Program-made: the position numbers and the translations under genes
NCBI GenBank assembly: GCA_020073165.1
Contig: JAIQFP010000005.1
Location: 186,001 to 250,000 of the forward strand
Source: Terriglobia bacterium
Lineage (GTDB): Bacteria; Acidobacteriota; Terriglobia; Terriglobales; Acidobacteriaceae
Reading direction: 5' to 3'
Length of the DNA stretch: 64,000 bases
Shown: piece by piece, positions 37,683-46,599 of the stretch
How positions within the stretch are numbered: position 1 is the first letter of the stretch
Layout: the number at the start of each line of letters is the position of its first letter
The notes under the pieces: model-generated
Database searches by the model: none
Seen by the model: only the letters and a program-made list of their open reading frames with translations
Told to the model about the DNA's origin: nothing

Positions 37683-38054
37683 GAAGTAGCGTAACTCCTG
37701 AAAACCCGCCCAGGCGCCTGAGCAGGGCATAGTGTAATGCACAGCCGCAAAAACCAAATGTCAAAATTGCCTGCACCGGGGTTACCACGGAGTAGCCCCG
37801 AACTGGTTACTGCTGGTTACTACGGGACGGCCTTTGCCGCGCCCTGCCTATGATGGAGCAACTGGCATGCCGCTCCGGGAGCACGTTTCCATAGACTTGC
37901 GGCACAGAGACAGCACCGGGAACAGAATCTCGGGGAAATGAATTTCCCTCCTCATGACAATCGTTGTCATCGCGAGTAGCCCGTTTGCGTCAGGCCCGAT
38001 TGCCGGTTGGCATGCGTGACCTTTGGGCTAAAGCTACCGTCATGAGGAAAAGTT
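37683..38054. other. Intergenic region with a 17-bp dyad
   Basis: No gene is seen. The dyad ATGACAA-TCG-TTGTCAT at 37954-37970 is perfect and looks like a transcription-factor site, but no promoter is obvious beside it. The region lies between the DUF5715 start and the sdhB 3' end. Confidence 0.4.
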
Positions 38055-38075
38055 CACGGCTTGGCGCCAGCCGTG
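38055..38075 (-). terminator. Probable terminator of sdhB
   Basis: Perfect 7-bp stem CACGGCT/AGCCGTG with a 7-nt loop. Read on the minus strand it is followed by AACTTTTCC, a weak T run. It lies 40 nt beyond the sdhB stop. Confidence 0.45.
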
Positions 38076-38115
38076 CTCTCCCTCTTCGGGTATTTCAAAT
38101 CCTCACTGGGAAGCT

Positions 38116-38868
38116 TCACTTGCGGAACAAATCGCCGATGGCTTGCTTCATGACGTCCCCGCCGACCTCCGCGATCGACTGCGTCAGCGGAATGTCTTTG
38201 GGGCAGACTTCAACGCAGTTCTGGGCATAGCCGCATTCCTGGATGCCGCCATCGCCCATGAGCGCGGCCAGGCGTTCGCGCTTCAGCGCCGCACCGGTGG
38301 GATGGGTATTGAACAGCCGGACCTGGGAGATGGTGGCCGCACCCACGAAGCCCGTGCTCTCGTTGAATTGTGGGCAGGCCTCCATGCAACAACAGCAGGA
38401 AATGCAGCGTGACAGCGGGTAGGCCTCTTCCTGGTCCTCGGTGGTCATGCGCGGGCCGGCGCCCAAATCATAGGTGCCATCAATCGGCACCCAGGCCTTC
38501 ACCTGCTTTAGGTTCTCGAATAACACGCTGCGATCCACCGCCAGGTCGCGCACCACGGGGAACTTGGAGAATGGCTCCAAGCGGATGGGCTGGTCCAGTT
38601 TGTCCACCAGGGCGGAGCAGGCCATGCGCGCGCGTCCATTGATGAGCATGGCACACGAGCCGCACACTTCTTCCAGGCAGTTGGAATCGTAGGTGATGGG
38701 TGTCGTCGCCTTGCCGGCGCGCGTCACCGGGTTGGCGGCGATCTCCATCAAGGAGGAGGTGACGTTCATACCCGGCTTCCAAGCCAGTTCGAACTCCTCC
38801 CAATGGGGCCTGGCAGCCGGAGTTTCCTGCCGTTTGATCTTGAAGAGGACGGTCTTAGGATTCGCCAT
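38116..38868 (-). CDS. sdhB: Succinate dehydrogenase iron-sulfur subunit
   Basis: 250 residues. All three cluster motifs are visible: [2Fe-2S] SNCLEEVCGSCAMLINGRARMAC, [4Fe-4S] CISCCCCMEACP and [3Fe-4S] CGYAQNCVEVCP. It passes electrons from SdhA to the membrane quinone site. It belongs to the sdhC-sdhA-sdhB run on the minus strand, but sits 384 nt after sdhA, and a small opposite-strand ORF fills part of that gap. Confidence 0.95.
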   Translation of the reverse strand: MANPKTVLFKIKRQETPAARPHWEEFELAWKPGMNVTSSLMEIAANPVTRAGKATTPITYDSNCLEEVCGSCAMLINGRARMACSALVDKLDQPIRLEPFSKFPVVRDLAVDRSVLFENLKQVKAWVPIDGTYDLGAGPRMTTEDQEEAYPLSRCISCCCCMEACPQFNESTGFVGAATISQVRLFNTHPTGAALKRERLAALMGDGGIQECGYAQNCVEVCPKDIPLTQSIAEVGGDVMKQAIGDLFRK

Positions 38869-39023
38869 GAGAGTGCGTTATGTCGTTCTTTCCTTTATGG
38901 GTTGTTTGTAAATCGTTGAAAGAGAACTTATTTACCCTGCGTGTGCAAAATACTTCATCTTGACAGGCCAGCACTTGCCGACCACAATGCTGATACGTCG
39001 CTTTGACGTGGGGGGAGTAGCTT

Positions 39024-39194
39024 ATGTCCAGTCTGGGAATCGAGAACACACCGCAGGCCGCACCGGCCAAGAAGAGCCGCTGGGACAAGTGGATCACGGC
39101 CGGCCTTGGTCTCATCATCACGTTGTTTTCGTGGGTCATCATCAGCAACGGCTACCTGCTGATCTTCCAGAAGCCGCTGATCAAACTGCACTGA
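39024..39194 (+). CDS. 56-residue membrane protein encoded antisense within the sdh cluster
   Basis: A small ORF with GGGGGAG about 8 nt before the ATG. The product begins MSSLGIENTPQAAPAKKSRW, followed by a hydrophobic stretch GLGLIITLFSWVIISNGYLL and a short basic tail FQKPLIKLH. It predicts one transmembrane helix with a cytoplasmic basic flank. It lies on the plus strand between sdhB and sdhA (both minus), in space otherwise empty. No family is recognised. A role tied to complex II is only positional inference. Confidence 0.6.
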   Translation: MSSLGIENTPQAAPAKKSRWDKWITAGLGLIITLFSWVIISNGYLLIFQKPLIKLH

Positions 39195-39252
39195 TCGCGG
39201 ACTTTCCTTTCTCGCTTGCTCTGTTGTTCCTCAACGGCTGCGCCGGGGCGCG

Positions 39253-41022
39253 TCAGTACTTCCTCGTGCGCGGCGGAAGCAGCGAAATATCCACCGGCTC
39301 GAATTCAAACTTGGGCTCGTCCGCATCCGGGGCGAAGCTCGCCTTAGTGGTCTTCAGCCAGTTCTTGTCGTCGCGCTCGGGGAAGTCGGGCTTGTAATGC
39401 GCCCCGCGTGACTCATCGCGCATAGCCGCGCCTTGCGCGATCACCCGCGCCAGCTGCAGCATGTTGTAGAGCTGCCGGGCAAAGGCCACGGTCGTATTGG
39501 CCCACTGCGAGCGGTCACTTAGATTGATCTTCTGGAACCGCTCCAGCAGTTCGCACAGCTTGACGTCGGTGGCCTGAATATTCTTGTTGTAGCGAATGAC
39601 CGTACAGTTCTTGGTCATCTCGTCACCCAGTTCGCGCCACAGCAGGAACGGGTTCTCCGAACCGTCAGCCTTCATCAGCTTGGCATTGATCTCATTCTGC
39701 CGTTTGCGCTCGGCGTCGAAGTGGCCATTCGCCGGAGCCGCCTGGACGTTGCCGGCGTACTGCACCGCGGCCCGTCCGCCCACAAATCCGCCATAAATGC
39801 AGGACACCAGTGAATTCGCCCCCAGCCGGTTGGCCCCGTGATACTGGTACTCGCATTCGCCGGTCGCATAGATTCCGGGAATATTCGTGGCCTGCTTGAA
39901 GTCCACCCACAAGCCACCCATGGTGTAATGCATGCCGGGGAAAATCTTCATGGGCACGTCGCGCGGATCGTCGCCCACGAACTTCTCGTAAATCTCCAGA
40001 ATGCCTTCCAACTTGCGGTCGAGAATCTTTCGATCGATGTGAGTGAGGTCGAGATAGACCATGGGCTTGCCGTCCACGCCCAAGTTGTGTTCGTAGACCA
40101 CTTTGTGAATCGCCCGCGTAGCCACATCTCGCGGCACCAGGTTGCCGTACTTGGGATACCACTCTTCAAGAAAATACCAGCGCTCCTTCTCCGGAATGGA
40201 CTTGGGATCGCGTTTGTCCCCGGGAGTTCTGGGAACCCACACCCGCCCACCCTCGCCGCGCGCCGACTCCGACATCAAGCGCAGCTTGTCTTCGCCGGGA
40301 ATCGACGTGGGGTGTACCTGGATGAACTCCCCGTTGGCGTAGTAGCAGCCTTGCTGATACACCGCCGACTGCGCCGATCCCGTGCACACCACCGAGTTGG
40401 TGGACTTGCCAAAAATAGCCCCAATGCCACCGGTGGCGATGATGATCGCGTCGGCAGGGAAGGTGCGCACTTCCATCGAACGCAGGTCCATGGCGCAGAT
40501 GCCGCGGCAGACGCGTTTGGAGTCAAGCACCGCCGACAGAAACTCCCAGTGCTCGTACTTCTTGACCTTGCCTTCGGACTCGTAACGCCGCACCTGCTCG
40601 TCGAGGGCATAAAGCAGTTGCTGGCCGGTGGTGGCGCCGGCGAAAGCGGTGCGGTTGTAGAGAGTGCCCCCGAAACGGCGGAAGTCGAGCACGCCCTCAG
40701 GCGTGCGATTGAAGGGCACGCCCATGCGGTCGAGCAGGTCAATGATGCCGGGCGCCGCCTCGCACATATCTTTCACCGGCGGCTGATTGGCGAGAAAGTC
40801 GCCGCCATAGATAGTGTCGTCAAAGTGCTGCCAGGTGGAGTCGCCCTCGCCCTTCAGGTTCTTGGCGGCGTTGATACCGCCCTGGGCGCACACCGAGTGC
40901 GAACGCTTCACCGGCACGATGGAGAACAGGTCTACTTCGCCGCCCATTTCGGCGATCTTGATGACGGCCGAGAGTCCCGCCAGGCCGCCGCCGATCACGA
41001 TGATTTTCGGATTTGAGGCCAT
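39253..41022 (-). CDS. sdhA: Succinate dehydrogenase flavoprotein subunit
   Basis: 589 residues. FAD Rossmann motif VIGGGLAGLSAVIKIAE, covalent-FAD histidine region KRSHSVCAQGGINAA, and catalytic segments FSGMHYTMGGLWVD-like (PGMHYTMGGLWVDF) and HGANRLGANSLVSC. It oxidises succinate to fumarate. Sequence style is that of the b558-type enzymes of Bacillus, which donate to menaquinone, in agreement with mqnE in the same window. It lies 42 nt after sdhC. Confidence 0.97.
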   Translation of the reverse strand: MASNPKIIVIGGGLAGLSAVIKIAEMGGEVDLFSIVPVKRSHSVCAQGGINAAKNLKGEGDSTWQHFDDTIYGGDFLANQPPVKDMCEAAPGIIDLLDRMGVPFNRTPEGVLDFRRFGGTLYNRTAFAGATTGQQLLYALDEQVRRYESEGKVKKYEHWEFLSAVLDSKRVCRGICAMDLRSMEVRTFPADAIIIATGGIGAIFGKSTNSVVCTGSAQSAVYQQGCYYANGEFIQVHPTSIPGEDKLRLMSESARGEGGRVWVPRTPGDKRDPKSIPEKERWYFLEEWYPKYGNLVPRDVATRAIHKVVYEHNLGVDGKPMVYLDLTHIDRKILDRKLEGILEIYEKFVGDDPRDVPMKIFPGMHYTMGGLWVDFKQATNIPGIYATGECEYQYHGANRLGANSLVSCIYGGFVGGRAAVQYAGNVQAAPANGHFDAERKRQNEINAKLMKADGSENPFLLWRELGDEMTKNCTVIRYNKNIQATDVKLCELLERFQKINLSDRSQWANTTVAFARQLYNMLQLARVIAQGAAMRDESRGAHYKPDFPERDDKNWLKTTKASFAPDADEPKFEFEPVDISLLPPRTRKY

Positions 41023-41064
41023 TCTGATAACAATCTGGCGGCGTAGCCGCCGGAAAACATTCGT

Positions 41065-41796
41065 TTAGTGTCGCACGAGCGTAAGCGTTGACCCGGGTGC
41101 CGGAGCCACGTATCGGAAAAAGCCCGACAGCCCGTACACGCCGATGCCAGCCATGCTCAGGCCGATCAGCAGACAGACGTAGCCGAGACGCCGGCGTGCC
41201 CGGTCGCCCGTGGTAATCCCCCACTTGGCGCAGAACAGCCAAATCCCATAAGCGAAGTGCCACGACGCGGCCAGCACCCCGACGAGGTAGAACATCGCGA
41301 CCCAGGGATGCCCGTAAACAGCGCGATACACCTTGTCGAAGCCGGCGTCGGGCTCGGTCGCCAGATGCACTCCGGTGAAGCGCATGGTCCAGGTGTGATA
41401 CAGGATGTAGGCGAACGCGACGCCGCCCGTCCAGCGCTGCATGGTGTACATCCAGTTGCCCATCCAGGGATAGTCGCCGGCATTGCCTTCACCGCGGTAC
41501 CAGATCCAGACTCCGTAGAGGCCGTGGTACAGGATGGGCAGAAAAATAAGCCCCCACTCCAGAAAGAGAACGAACGGCAGACTGTTGAGGAACCTGACGG
41601 TAGCGTTGTAGGCGGCGGGGCCCTTCATGGCCTCGGAGTTGGAGATGTAGTGTTCCACCAGGAAAGCGCCAATGGGAACGATGCCACTCAGCGAATGCAG
41701 GCGGCGCAGCAGGAAAGAATATCCCTGCCCCGCCCGCAGGGGAGCCACCCCGGCCCTGGCGCTGATCGGAGCTGGAGGACTAGCGGTTGCTGCCAC
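41065..41796 (-). CDS. sdhC: Succinate dehydrogenase cytochrome b558 subunit
   Basis: 243 residues from a GTG at 41796, preceded by AAGGAG at about 6 nt; the longer frame to 41868 lacks this. Five hydrophobic helices carry haem-ligand candidates His in SFLLRRLHSLSGIVPIGAFLVEHYI, LYHGLYG, ILYHTWTMRFTGVH and SWHFAYGIW. It anchors SdhAB and reduces quinone. The single large anchor, with no sdhD, fits the b558 class with two haems. Confidence 0.92.
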   Translation of the reverse strand: MAATASPPAPISARAGVAPLRAGQGYSFLLRRLHSLSGIVPIGAFLVEHYISNSEAMKGPAAYNATVRFLNSLPFVLFLEWGLIFLPILYHGLYGVWIWYRGEGNAGDYPWMGNWMYTMQRWTGGVAFAYILYHTWTMRFTGVHLATEPDAGFDKVYRAVYGHPWVAMFYLVGVLAASWHFAYGIWLFCAKWGITTGDRARRRLGYVCLLIGLSMAGIGVYGLSGFFRYVAPAPGSTLTLVRH

Positions 41797-42200
41797 AGAA
41801 CGCTCCTTATGAGTTCGACGAGGACAAAAGAACCTTTCATTATCTTGGCGCGGGAGAAGGGAAGTCAAGGAAGAGGAAGTGGCTCGAGAAGTTCGTCCGA
41901 CTCAACCAACTTGTCATCCCGAGCGGAGCTTGTCAATGCGCTCCGCGCGCGATTCGCCACACAACACGGCTACCTCACTCAGGATGACGATCACCAGAAG
42001 GCCGGGGTGGAGACGACACTCTCGCTCTTCAGTAACCCCCTCAGAGAGTACTTCCCAGCACGCCAACGGAACTGTGGGGCTAGGACTCCTGTACATCGCC
42101 TGTGATGTGCGTCACTGGCCTGCGTGTTGGGCAAGGTTAGAATCGCCTTACTTCACTCGGGGACCACAGTTCATCCCCGGCCTTTCGCAAAGGAGGAGCT
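41797..42200. other. Divergent intergenic region upstream of sdhC and a PilZ gene
   Basis: 404 bases holding the upstream region of sdhC, the upstream region of the PilZ gene and a REP-like unit at 41913-41988. No convincing ORF: the frames here are shadows or lack ribosome sites. Confidence 0.4.
41913..41988. repeat. 76-bp REP-like unit with GTCATCC/GGATGAC ends
   Basis: Begins GTCATCCCGAGCGGAGCTT and ends CTCAGGATGAC, so the outer 7 bp are inverted repeats. Its left end resembles 8495-8536. Probably a non-autonomous palindromic repeat. Confidence 0.45.
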
Positions 42201-42599
42201 TTGCTGAGACTCGTGACGGCGAGTGTTGCATTCAGTGCGGCGGACGAACCTGTAAAACCCGGCACCTGTAGCCATACGCGGCGGTGGCGGCGTTACAAAC
42301 TGGACGTCCCAGTTCGCGTCATTGTCCACACTCCCGACAAGACCAAGCTCTATGATGGGCGCGGCAATGAACTCAGCGAGGGCGGTATGGCGGTGACGGC
42401 TGGAGCCGAACTGAAGCCTGGTGGCGAGATTGCTGTCGAGTTCACCCCGGCCTATTCTGGCGGCCCCATCCGAGTGCGCGGGACGGTGCGTAACCGGACT
42501 GGCTATCGCTACGGAGTAGAGTTCCTGGTCGAAACCGCTGAGGAGTCCGAGCAGGTGGAGCGGCTGAAGCAAATGCTGCAAACTCTGAGCCACAGCTGA
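42201..42599 (+). CDS. PilZ-domain protein
   Basis: 132 residues from a TTG at 42201, with AGGAGGAG ending 3 nt upstream. The PilZ cyclic-di-GMP motifs are present: basic RRWRRYKLDVPVRV (RxxxR-like) and GNELSEGGM ([DN]xSxxG). It is a stand-alone PilZ adaptor that could couple c-di-GMP to motility or surface behaviour. A second protein with two PilZ domains is encoded at 49008-50159. Confidence 0.8.
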   Translation: MLRLVTASVAFSAADEPVKPGTCSHTRRWRRYKLDVPVRVIVHTPDKTKLYDGRGNELSEGGMAVTAGAELKPGGEIAVEFTPAYSGGPIRVRGTVRNRTGYRYGVEFLVETAEESEQVERLKQMLQTLSHS

Positions 42600-42639
42600 G
42601 AGGAACGGGCGGCCACTCCGAAAATCCCCCCCTTGAGAG

Positions 42640-43701
42640 CTAGAACGGCCGCGACCTCTTGCGCATAGCCTTGTGAATCCTTTTCCATTTCTCTTTTTGT
42701 TGACGCGCCGCCCGCGGATCGACCTTCCGCTCTTGAAAGCGCAACTCGGCCTCCAGCTTGCGATGGTTCTCTAAACGCTCGAGCCCAAGCTCCCCGTTCC
42801 GAATGGCCGCCTCAACCGCACACTCAGGTTCGCCGCGATGGCCGCAGTCTCTGAACTTGCAGTCCTGCGCCAAGATGGCGATATCTTCAAACGCCTGCGC
42901 CATGCCGGTCTGATTGTCCCAAAGCTGCAGTTCGCGCATGCCTGGGGTGTCAATCACCAGACCGCCGCCCGGAAGTACGAGCATTTGGCGGGACGTAGTG
43001 GTGTGGCGTCCGCGATCATCATCTTCCCGCACCGGTCCGACGGGAAGCGACCCGCTCCCAATGAGCGCGTTAATGATCGTGGACTTGCCCACGCCCGACG
43101 AGCCGACAAAGGCAGCAGTTTCTCCCCGCGCCACGCAGGTTCGCAGGCTGTCCAGACCCGTTCCGGCAAGCGCGCTCAGCAGATGCACTGGGACACCGAG
43201 CACAATGCTTTCGACCTCCTGCAGCCGCGCGGCAGCGTCGGGGCAGAGGTCCGCCTTGTTCAGCAGGACCACCGGGCCCGCGCCGCTGTCCCAGACCATG
43301 GCGAGATAGCGTTCGATGCGCCGCGGATTGAACTCGCGATTCAGCGCGCCGACCACAAATACGGTATCGAGATTGGTGGCCACGATCTGTTCGCTCAGCC
43401 CGCGCCCAGCCACTTTGCGCGAGAGCTGGGTCCGGCGCGGCAGGATGCACTCGATACGGGCCCGGCCTTCCTCCGGCCGCGGCGCGATGCCCACCCAATC
43501 GCCCACCGCGGGCAGATCGTGCCGCCCCTCCGCTCCATAGCGAATCTTGCCGGCGATCTCGGCCAGATATTCTCCCTCCACGCAGCGGACCCGGTAGAGG
43601 CCCTTGAATTCCTCGACTACGCGCGCCGGAACCAGCGCTGCCTTGAGTTCTGTTAGTTGCGTCTCGAAAAATCCATTCCATCCCAAGTCGTGAAGATCCA
43701 C
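42640..43701 (-). CDS. rsgA: Ribosome small-subunit-dependent GTPase A
   Basis: 353 residues from a GTG at 43701 with GAAGGAG about 8 nt upstream, preferred to the ATG at 43725 that precedes that ribosome site. The circularly permuted GTPase order is seen: NKADL (G4), then GSSGVGKSTIINAL (G1) and DTPGMREL (G3), after an N-terminal OB fold. A zinc site CKFRDCGHRGEPEC follows. RsgA checks late maturation of the 30S subunit. Confidence 0.95.
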   Translation of the reverse strand: MDLHDLGWNGFFETQLTELKAALVPARVVEEFKGLYRVRCVEGEYLAEIAGKIRYGAEGRHDLPAVGDWVGIAPRPEEGRARIECILPRRTQLSRKVAGRGLSEQIVATNLDTVFVVGALNREFNPRRIERYLAMVWDSGAGPVVLLNKADLCPDAAARLQEVESIVLGVPVHLLSALAGTGLDSLRTCVARGETAAFVGSSGVGKSTIINALIGSGSLPVGPVREDDDRGRHTTTSRQMLVLPGGGLVIDTPGMRELQLWDNQTGMAQAFEDIAILAQDCKFRDCGHRGEPECAVEAAIRNGELGLERLENHRKLEAELRFQERKVDPRAARQQKEKWKRIHKAMRKRSRPF

Positions 43702-44050
43702 GGTAAAACTCCTTCTCGCGGGCATGCGTTCGCGCCAGCCCGCTCGGCTGCGTCCCGGTTGTGCGTATGCTCAGCCGCGGGCGCACACACTGCGGCTGAA
43801 GCAGGAAACGTCAGGGAAGGAGAAAGGCCGACCTGAATTCGAGGCTAGATGAGCAGGGTCGAGGCAGACCTATTCTCCCGCGTGGATACGGCAGACATAG
43901 GCGCCTCCTGGGAAGGAAATCGACCGAGTTACTACACGGACATTGTCAAGATATCGTTCAAGCGCCAGGCTCGTCAAGGTGACCTGGAGTTTGTTGTGAA
44001 CGACTTTTTAGGCCAGGCGAAGCATCCCCCCAAATGACAATGCCCGAATA

Positions 44051-44686
44051 TTACAGGACGCGAACGCTACTCGGCTGCTCGTCGCACCATGCCAGGAATT
44101 GGCGGAATGCCGCGCCGCGATGACTATACCCGGCTTTCTCCCGGGCAGTCAGTTCGGCAAAAGTTTTCTGAATCTGCGGGAAATAGAACAGAGGGTCGTA
44201 GCCGAAACCATTGTGGCCCCGGGGACTGTCGAGAATCCTCCCTTCAGCTTTGCCACGGAACACAGCGAGCGTCTCGCCATCGCGTGCTGCCGCGATGACA
44301 CAAACGAACCGGCCAGTGCGCTTTTCCGGCGGAACAGCTTTCAGTTCGCGAACCACCCGCGCGTTGTTGGCTTCATCATCGGTGTTGTTCTCCGCTTTGT
44401 GGGGTTCGTCCGCCGCATAACGCGCCGAATGCACGCCCGGCGCGCCGCCCAGCGCATCCACCTCCAGGCCAGAGTCGTCGGCCAGCACAATTTCCCCAGG
44501 CGCAAACCGGCTATAAAACTCGGCTTTCTTGCGCGCATTGGCTTCAAACGTCAGCCCGTCTTCGACCACGGCAGGCAGGGAAGCGAAGTCCGGCAGGGAG
44601 GCGATCTCGATGCCGTGCGACAAAGCCGCACCCGCAAAGTCACGCAACTTGCCGGGATTTGAAGTTGCAATCAGAATGCGCCGCAT
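44051..44686 (-). CDS. rdgB: XTP/dITP diphosphatase (HAM1 family)
   Basis: 211 residues. Family motifs: N-terminal IATSNPGKLRDF, the substrate/metal loop VLADDSGLEVDALGGAPGVHSARYA and a C-terminal region FGYDPLFYFP with YSHRGAAFRQF. It removes deaminated purine nucleotides (ITP, XTP, dITP) from the pool to protect DNA and RNA. The ATG has no obvious Shine-Dalgarno. Confidence 0.95.
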   Translation of the reverse strand: MRRILIATSNPGKLRDFAGAALSHGIEIASLPDFASLPAVVEDGLTFEANARKKAEFYSRFAPGEIVLADDSGLEVDALGGAPGVHSARYAADEPHKAENNTDDEANNARVVRELKAVPPEKRTGRFVCVIAAARDGETLAVFRGKAEGRILDSPRGHNGFGYDPLFYFPQIQKTFAELTAREKAGYSHRGAAFRQFLAWCDEQPSSVRVL

Positions 44687-44696
44687 GATGTGTATG

Positions 44697-44718
44697 GCGC
44701 CGGCATCCCGCCGGCTGT
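44697..44718. repeat. Copy 2 of a 22-bp GC-rich dispersed repeat
   Basis: 21/22 identical to 15410-15431 (the only change is G to A at the ninth base). It lies just upstream of rdgB. Confidence 0.5.
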
Positions 44719-44765
44719 AGCGTAGGAATCCTCCCCCCGCATGGCCCTCAAGTTCGATTGCCTGG

Positions 44766-46496
44766 TTAAGGCGCGAGCGGGACGCCCGCCGGCGCCCGTT
44801 CCCACAGGAATTTTTTCAGCACAAACAGCGCCATCACAAGCAACGCGGCTAACGCCGATATGATGGTCCCCAGCGTCCGGTCCCAAGTGCGGGTGAACGT
44901 GATGCGCACGCGGTTCTCGCCCGCTCCCACCGGAATCATCATCTGCCCGGTGACCTCGCGGGTTTCGGTGGCGACCATGCGGCCATTCACCTCTACTCTC
45001 CACGCGGGATAGTTGAACAGCCGCAGCACCAGCTTCCCAGGGGCGGCCGCATGCGCAGTCAGGAACTTCGATTCCGGGTCCCATTGCCGCACCTGGATTG
45101 GCGCTGAACCATCGCTTTCTAGACTAACCCGCGCTGCGTCCTGTTTGATCTCGTAAGGATCCGCGCCGGCGGGAACATATTCACCGGTGCCCTCGTAGCC
45201 TTGGCCGTCGTGAATGTCGTCCTGCATCTCCCGGATGTCGGCGGCGGTGTCCCACCACGGCGCCTGCACCCGGTTCCAGACCACGACGATCATGCCCAGC
45301 ATCAGGACACAAATCAGCAAACGCGGCACCCAGCGCCGCCAGACCATGGGGACGTACAGAGCAACCGCCACGTTCAGGCACAAGAGCCAGCGCCAGGGAA
45401 GTTGCACGAAACGCAACTCGGGAAGATATTGCCACGCCAGAAAGGTCATGGAAAACATCAGCAACATCGCAGCCACGGCCCAGGCCGAGAGTGCCCAGTG
45501 GAAGGCAGATTCTTCGCCCGGGTTCTTCGCGTCTCGATCAGCGCGGTGGAGGCCCCGCCCTCTCAACAGGACACCAGCGCCCACCAGCACCACGACCTCC
45601 GCCGATGCCACCAGCGATACCAGCAGGTTAAAACGGTTGTGATCGGGATCGCTGATGACGGCAAACAAGAAATTGTCCTGCGGACGAACGCCGGGGGAGA
45701 GCACCTCCGCGATGTTCACCCACCTCTCTTCGTAGGCGGCTGGGAAAACGTAGAACGCGGCCAGCCCCAGGCCCGCCACTACGGCGACGCTTCCCCAGAC
45801 CAAAACACGCGGCGAGCGCCGCACCAGGGCCACGACCACCGCCAGCAACGCGAGGGAATAGCTCACCATCACAGCGGCGGGAGCGTTGGTCAGCCAGGCG
45901 GCAGCCACGATCACGCTGAGAGGAAAAACGGCCTTGCCTCCTTCGTCTTCCGCCCGCAGCACGTATAACAGGAGCAGAGGCAGCAGCGCTCCCGCCAGCA
46001 ACTCGGCAAACGCGCTCCGCCAATACACGATAACGATGTAATAGGGATTGGCCGCATAGAGCACCGCCGCGAAGAGCGCATCCCGGCGCTCCAGCCATCG
46101 CCGTGCCAGCACAAACATCGAGCAGCCGGAGAGCGTCAATGCCAGCCACACATAAGCTCCGGGCGCGGCTTGCCACGGCAGCAGCGCGCCCAGCGCGGCG
46201 CCCAGCATCCACGAGGCAGGGGGATAGAATACGAACCGCGCCTCACCGTATCCGTAGTGCGCCCACGCCGCCCAGCGCGGGTACAGGATGCCCTGGTGCC
46301 ACTGCTGCAGCACCTCCATCCACGAGTTCACATGGAACTCAAAGTCGTGACCAGAAGGATTGCCCAGAACGAAGAAAGGAGAGACCACCAGAAATGCCGT
46401 GGCCATGAGGATCAGTAGAGGCCAGCCAAGCACGGAACCGCCGCGCGGACACGTCTGCGGCGCGGGGGTCGCCAGTTGTCGGTCGAAGGAGAGCAA
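44766..46496 (-). CDS. Large membrane protein, PTPS-related (PF10131-like) / GT-C-like
   Basis: About 576 residues with 10-12 hydrophobic helices. An early luminal loop carries GHDFEFHVNSWMEVLQQWHQGILYPRWAAWAHYGYGEARFVFYPP, the pattern seen in bacterial 6-pyruvoyl-tetrahydropterin-synthase-related membrane proteins. The DFEFH acidic segment also resembles the catalytic loop of GT-C glycosyltransferases. It ends with a periplasmic beta domain (YEIKQDAARVSLESDGS). The TTG start at 46496 is uncertain, and a GTG at GGSVLGW is an alternative. It could transfer sugars to the envelope (inference). Confidence 0.65.
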   Translation of the reverse strand: MLSFDRQLATPAPQTCPRGGSVLGWPLLILMATAFLVVSPFFVLGNPSGHDFEFHVNSWMEVLQQWHQGILYPRWAAWAHYGYGEARFVFYPPASWMLGAALGALLPWQAAPGAYVWLALTLSGCSMFVLARRWLERRDALFAAVLYAANPYYIVIVYWRSAFAELLAGALLPLLLLYVLRAEDEGGKAVFPLSVIVAAAWLTNAPAAVMVSYSLALLAVVVALVRRSPRVLVWGSVAVVAGLGLAAFYVFPAAYEERWVNIAEVLSPGVRPQDNFLFAVISDPDHNRFNLLVSLVASAEVVVLVGAGVLLRGRGLHRADRDAKNPGEESAFHWALSAWAVAAMLLMFSMTFLAWQYLPELRFVQLPWRWLLCLNVAVALYVPMVWRRWVPRLLICVLMLGMIVVVWNRVQAPWWDTAADIREMQDDIHDGQGYEGTGEYVPAGADPYEIKQDAARVSLESDGSAPIQVRQWDPESKFLTAHAAAPGKLVLRLFNYPAWRVEVNGRMVATETREVTGQMMIPVGAGENRVRITFTRTWDRTLGTIISALAALLVMALFVLKKFLWERAPAGVPLAP

Positions 46497-46550
46497 TGTC
46501 AGCGGCAGTGGCCTCGCTCGAATGATTGTTGCCTAAGCCGCCCAAATCAG

Positions 46551-46576
46551 CAATAAGGCGGGCCCTAAAGCCCGCC
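46551..46576 (-). terminator. Rho-independent terminator after the universal stress protein
   Basis: Stem GGCGGGC/GCCCGCC (46570-46576 with 46557-46563) and a 6-nt loop. On the minus strand it is followed by TTATTG. It lies 24 nt after the usp stop. Confidence 0.65.
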
Positions 46577-46599
46577 TCTGAAGCAATTCTCGAAGTGTC

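Noticed and set aside
43849-44037. 62-residue plus-strand ORF between rsgA and rdgB
   Set aside because: No ribosome site, no recognisable features and no hydrophobic or helical pattern; it could be chance in a gap.
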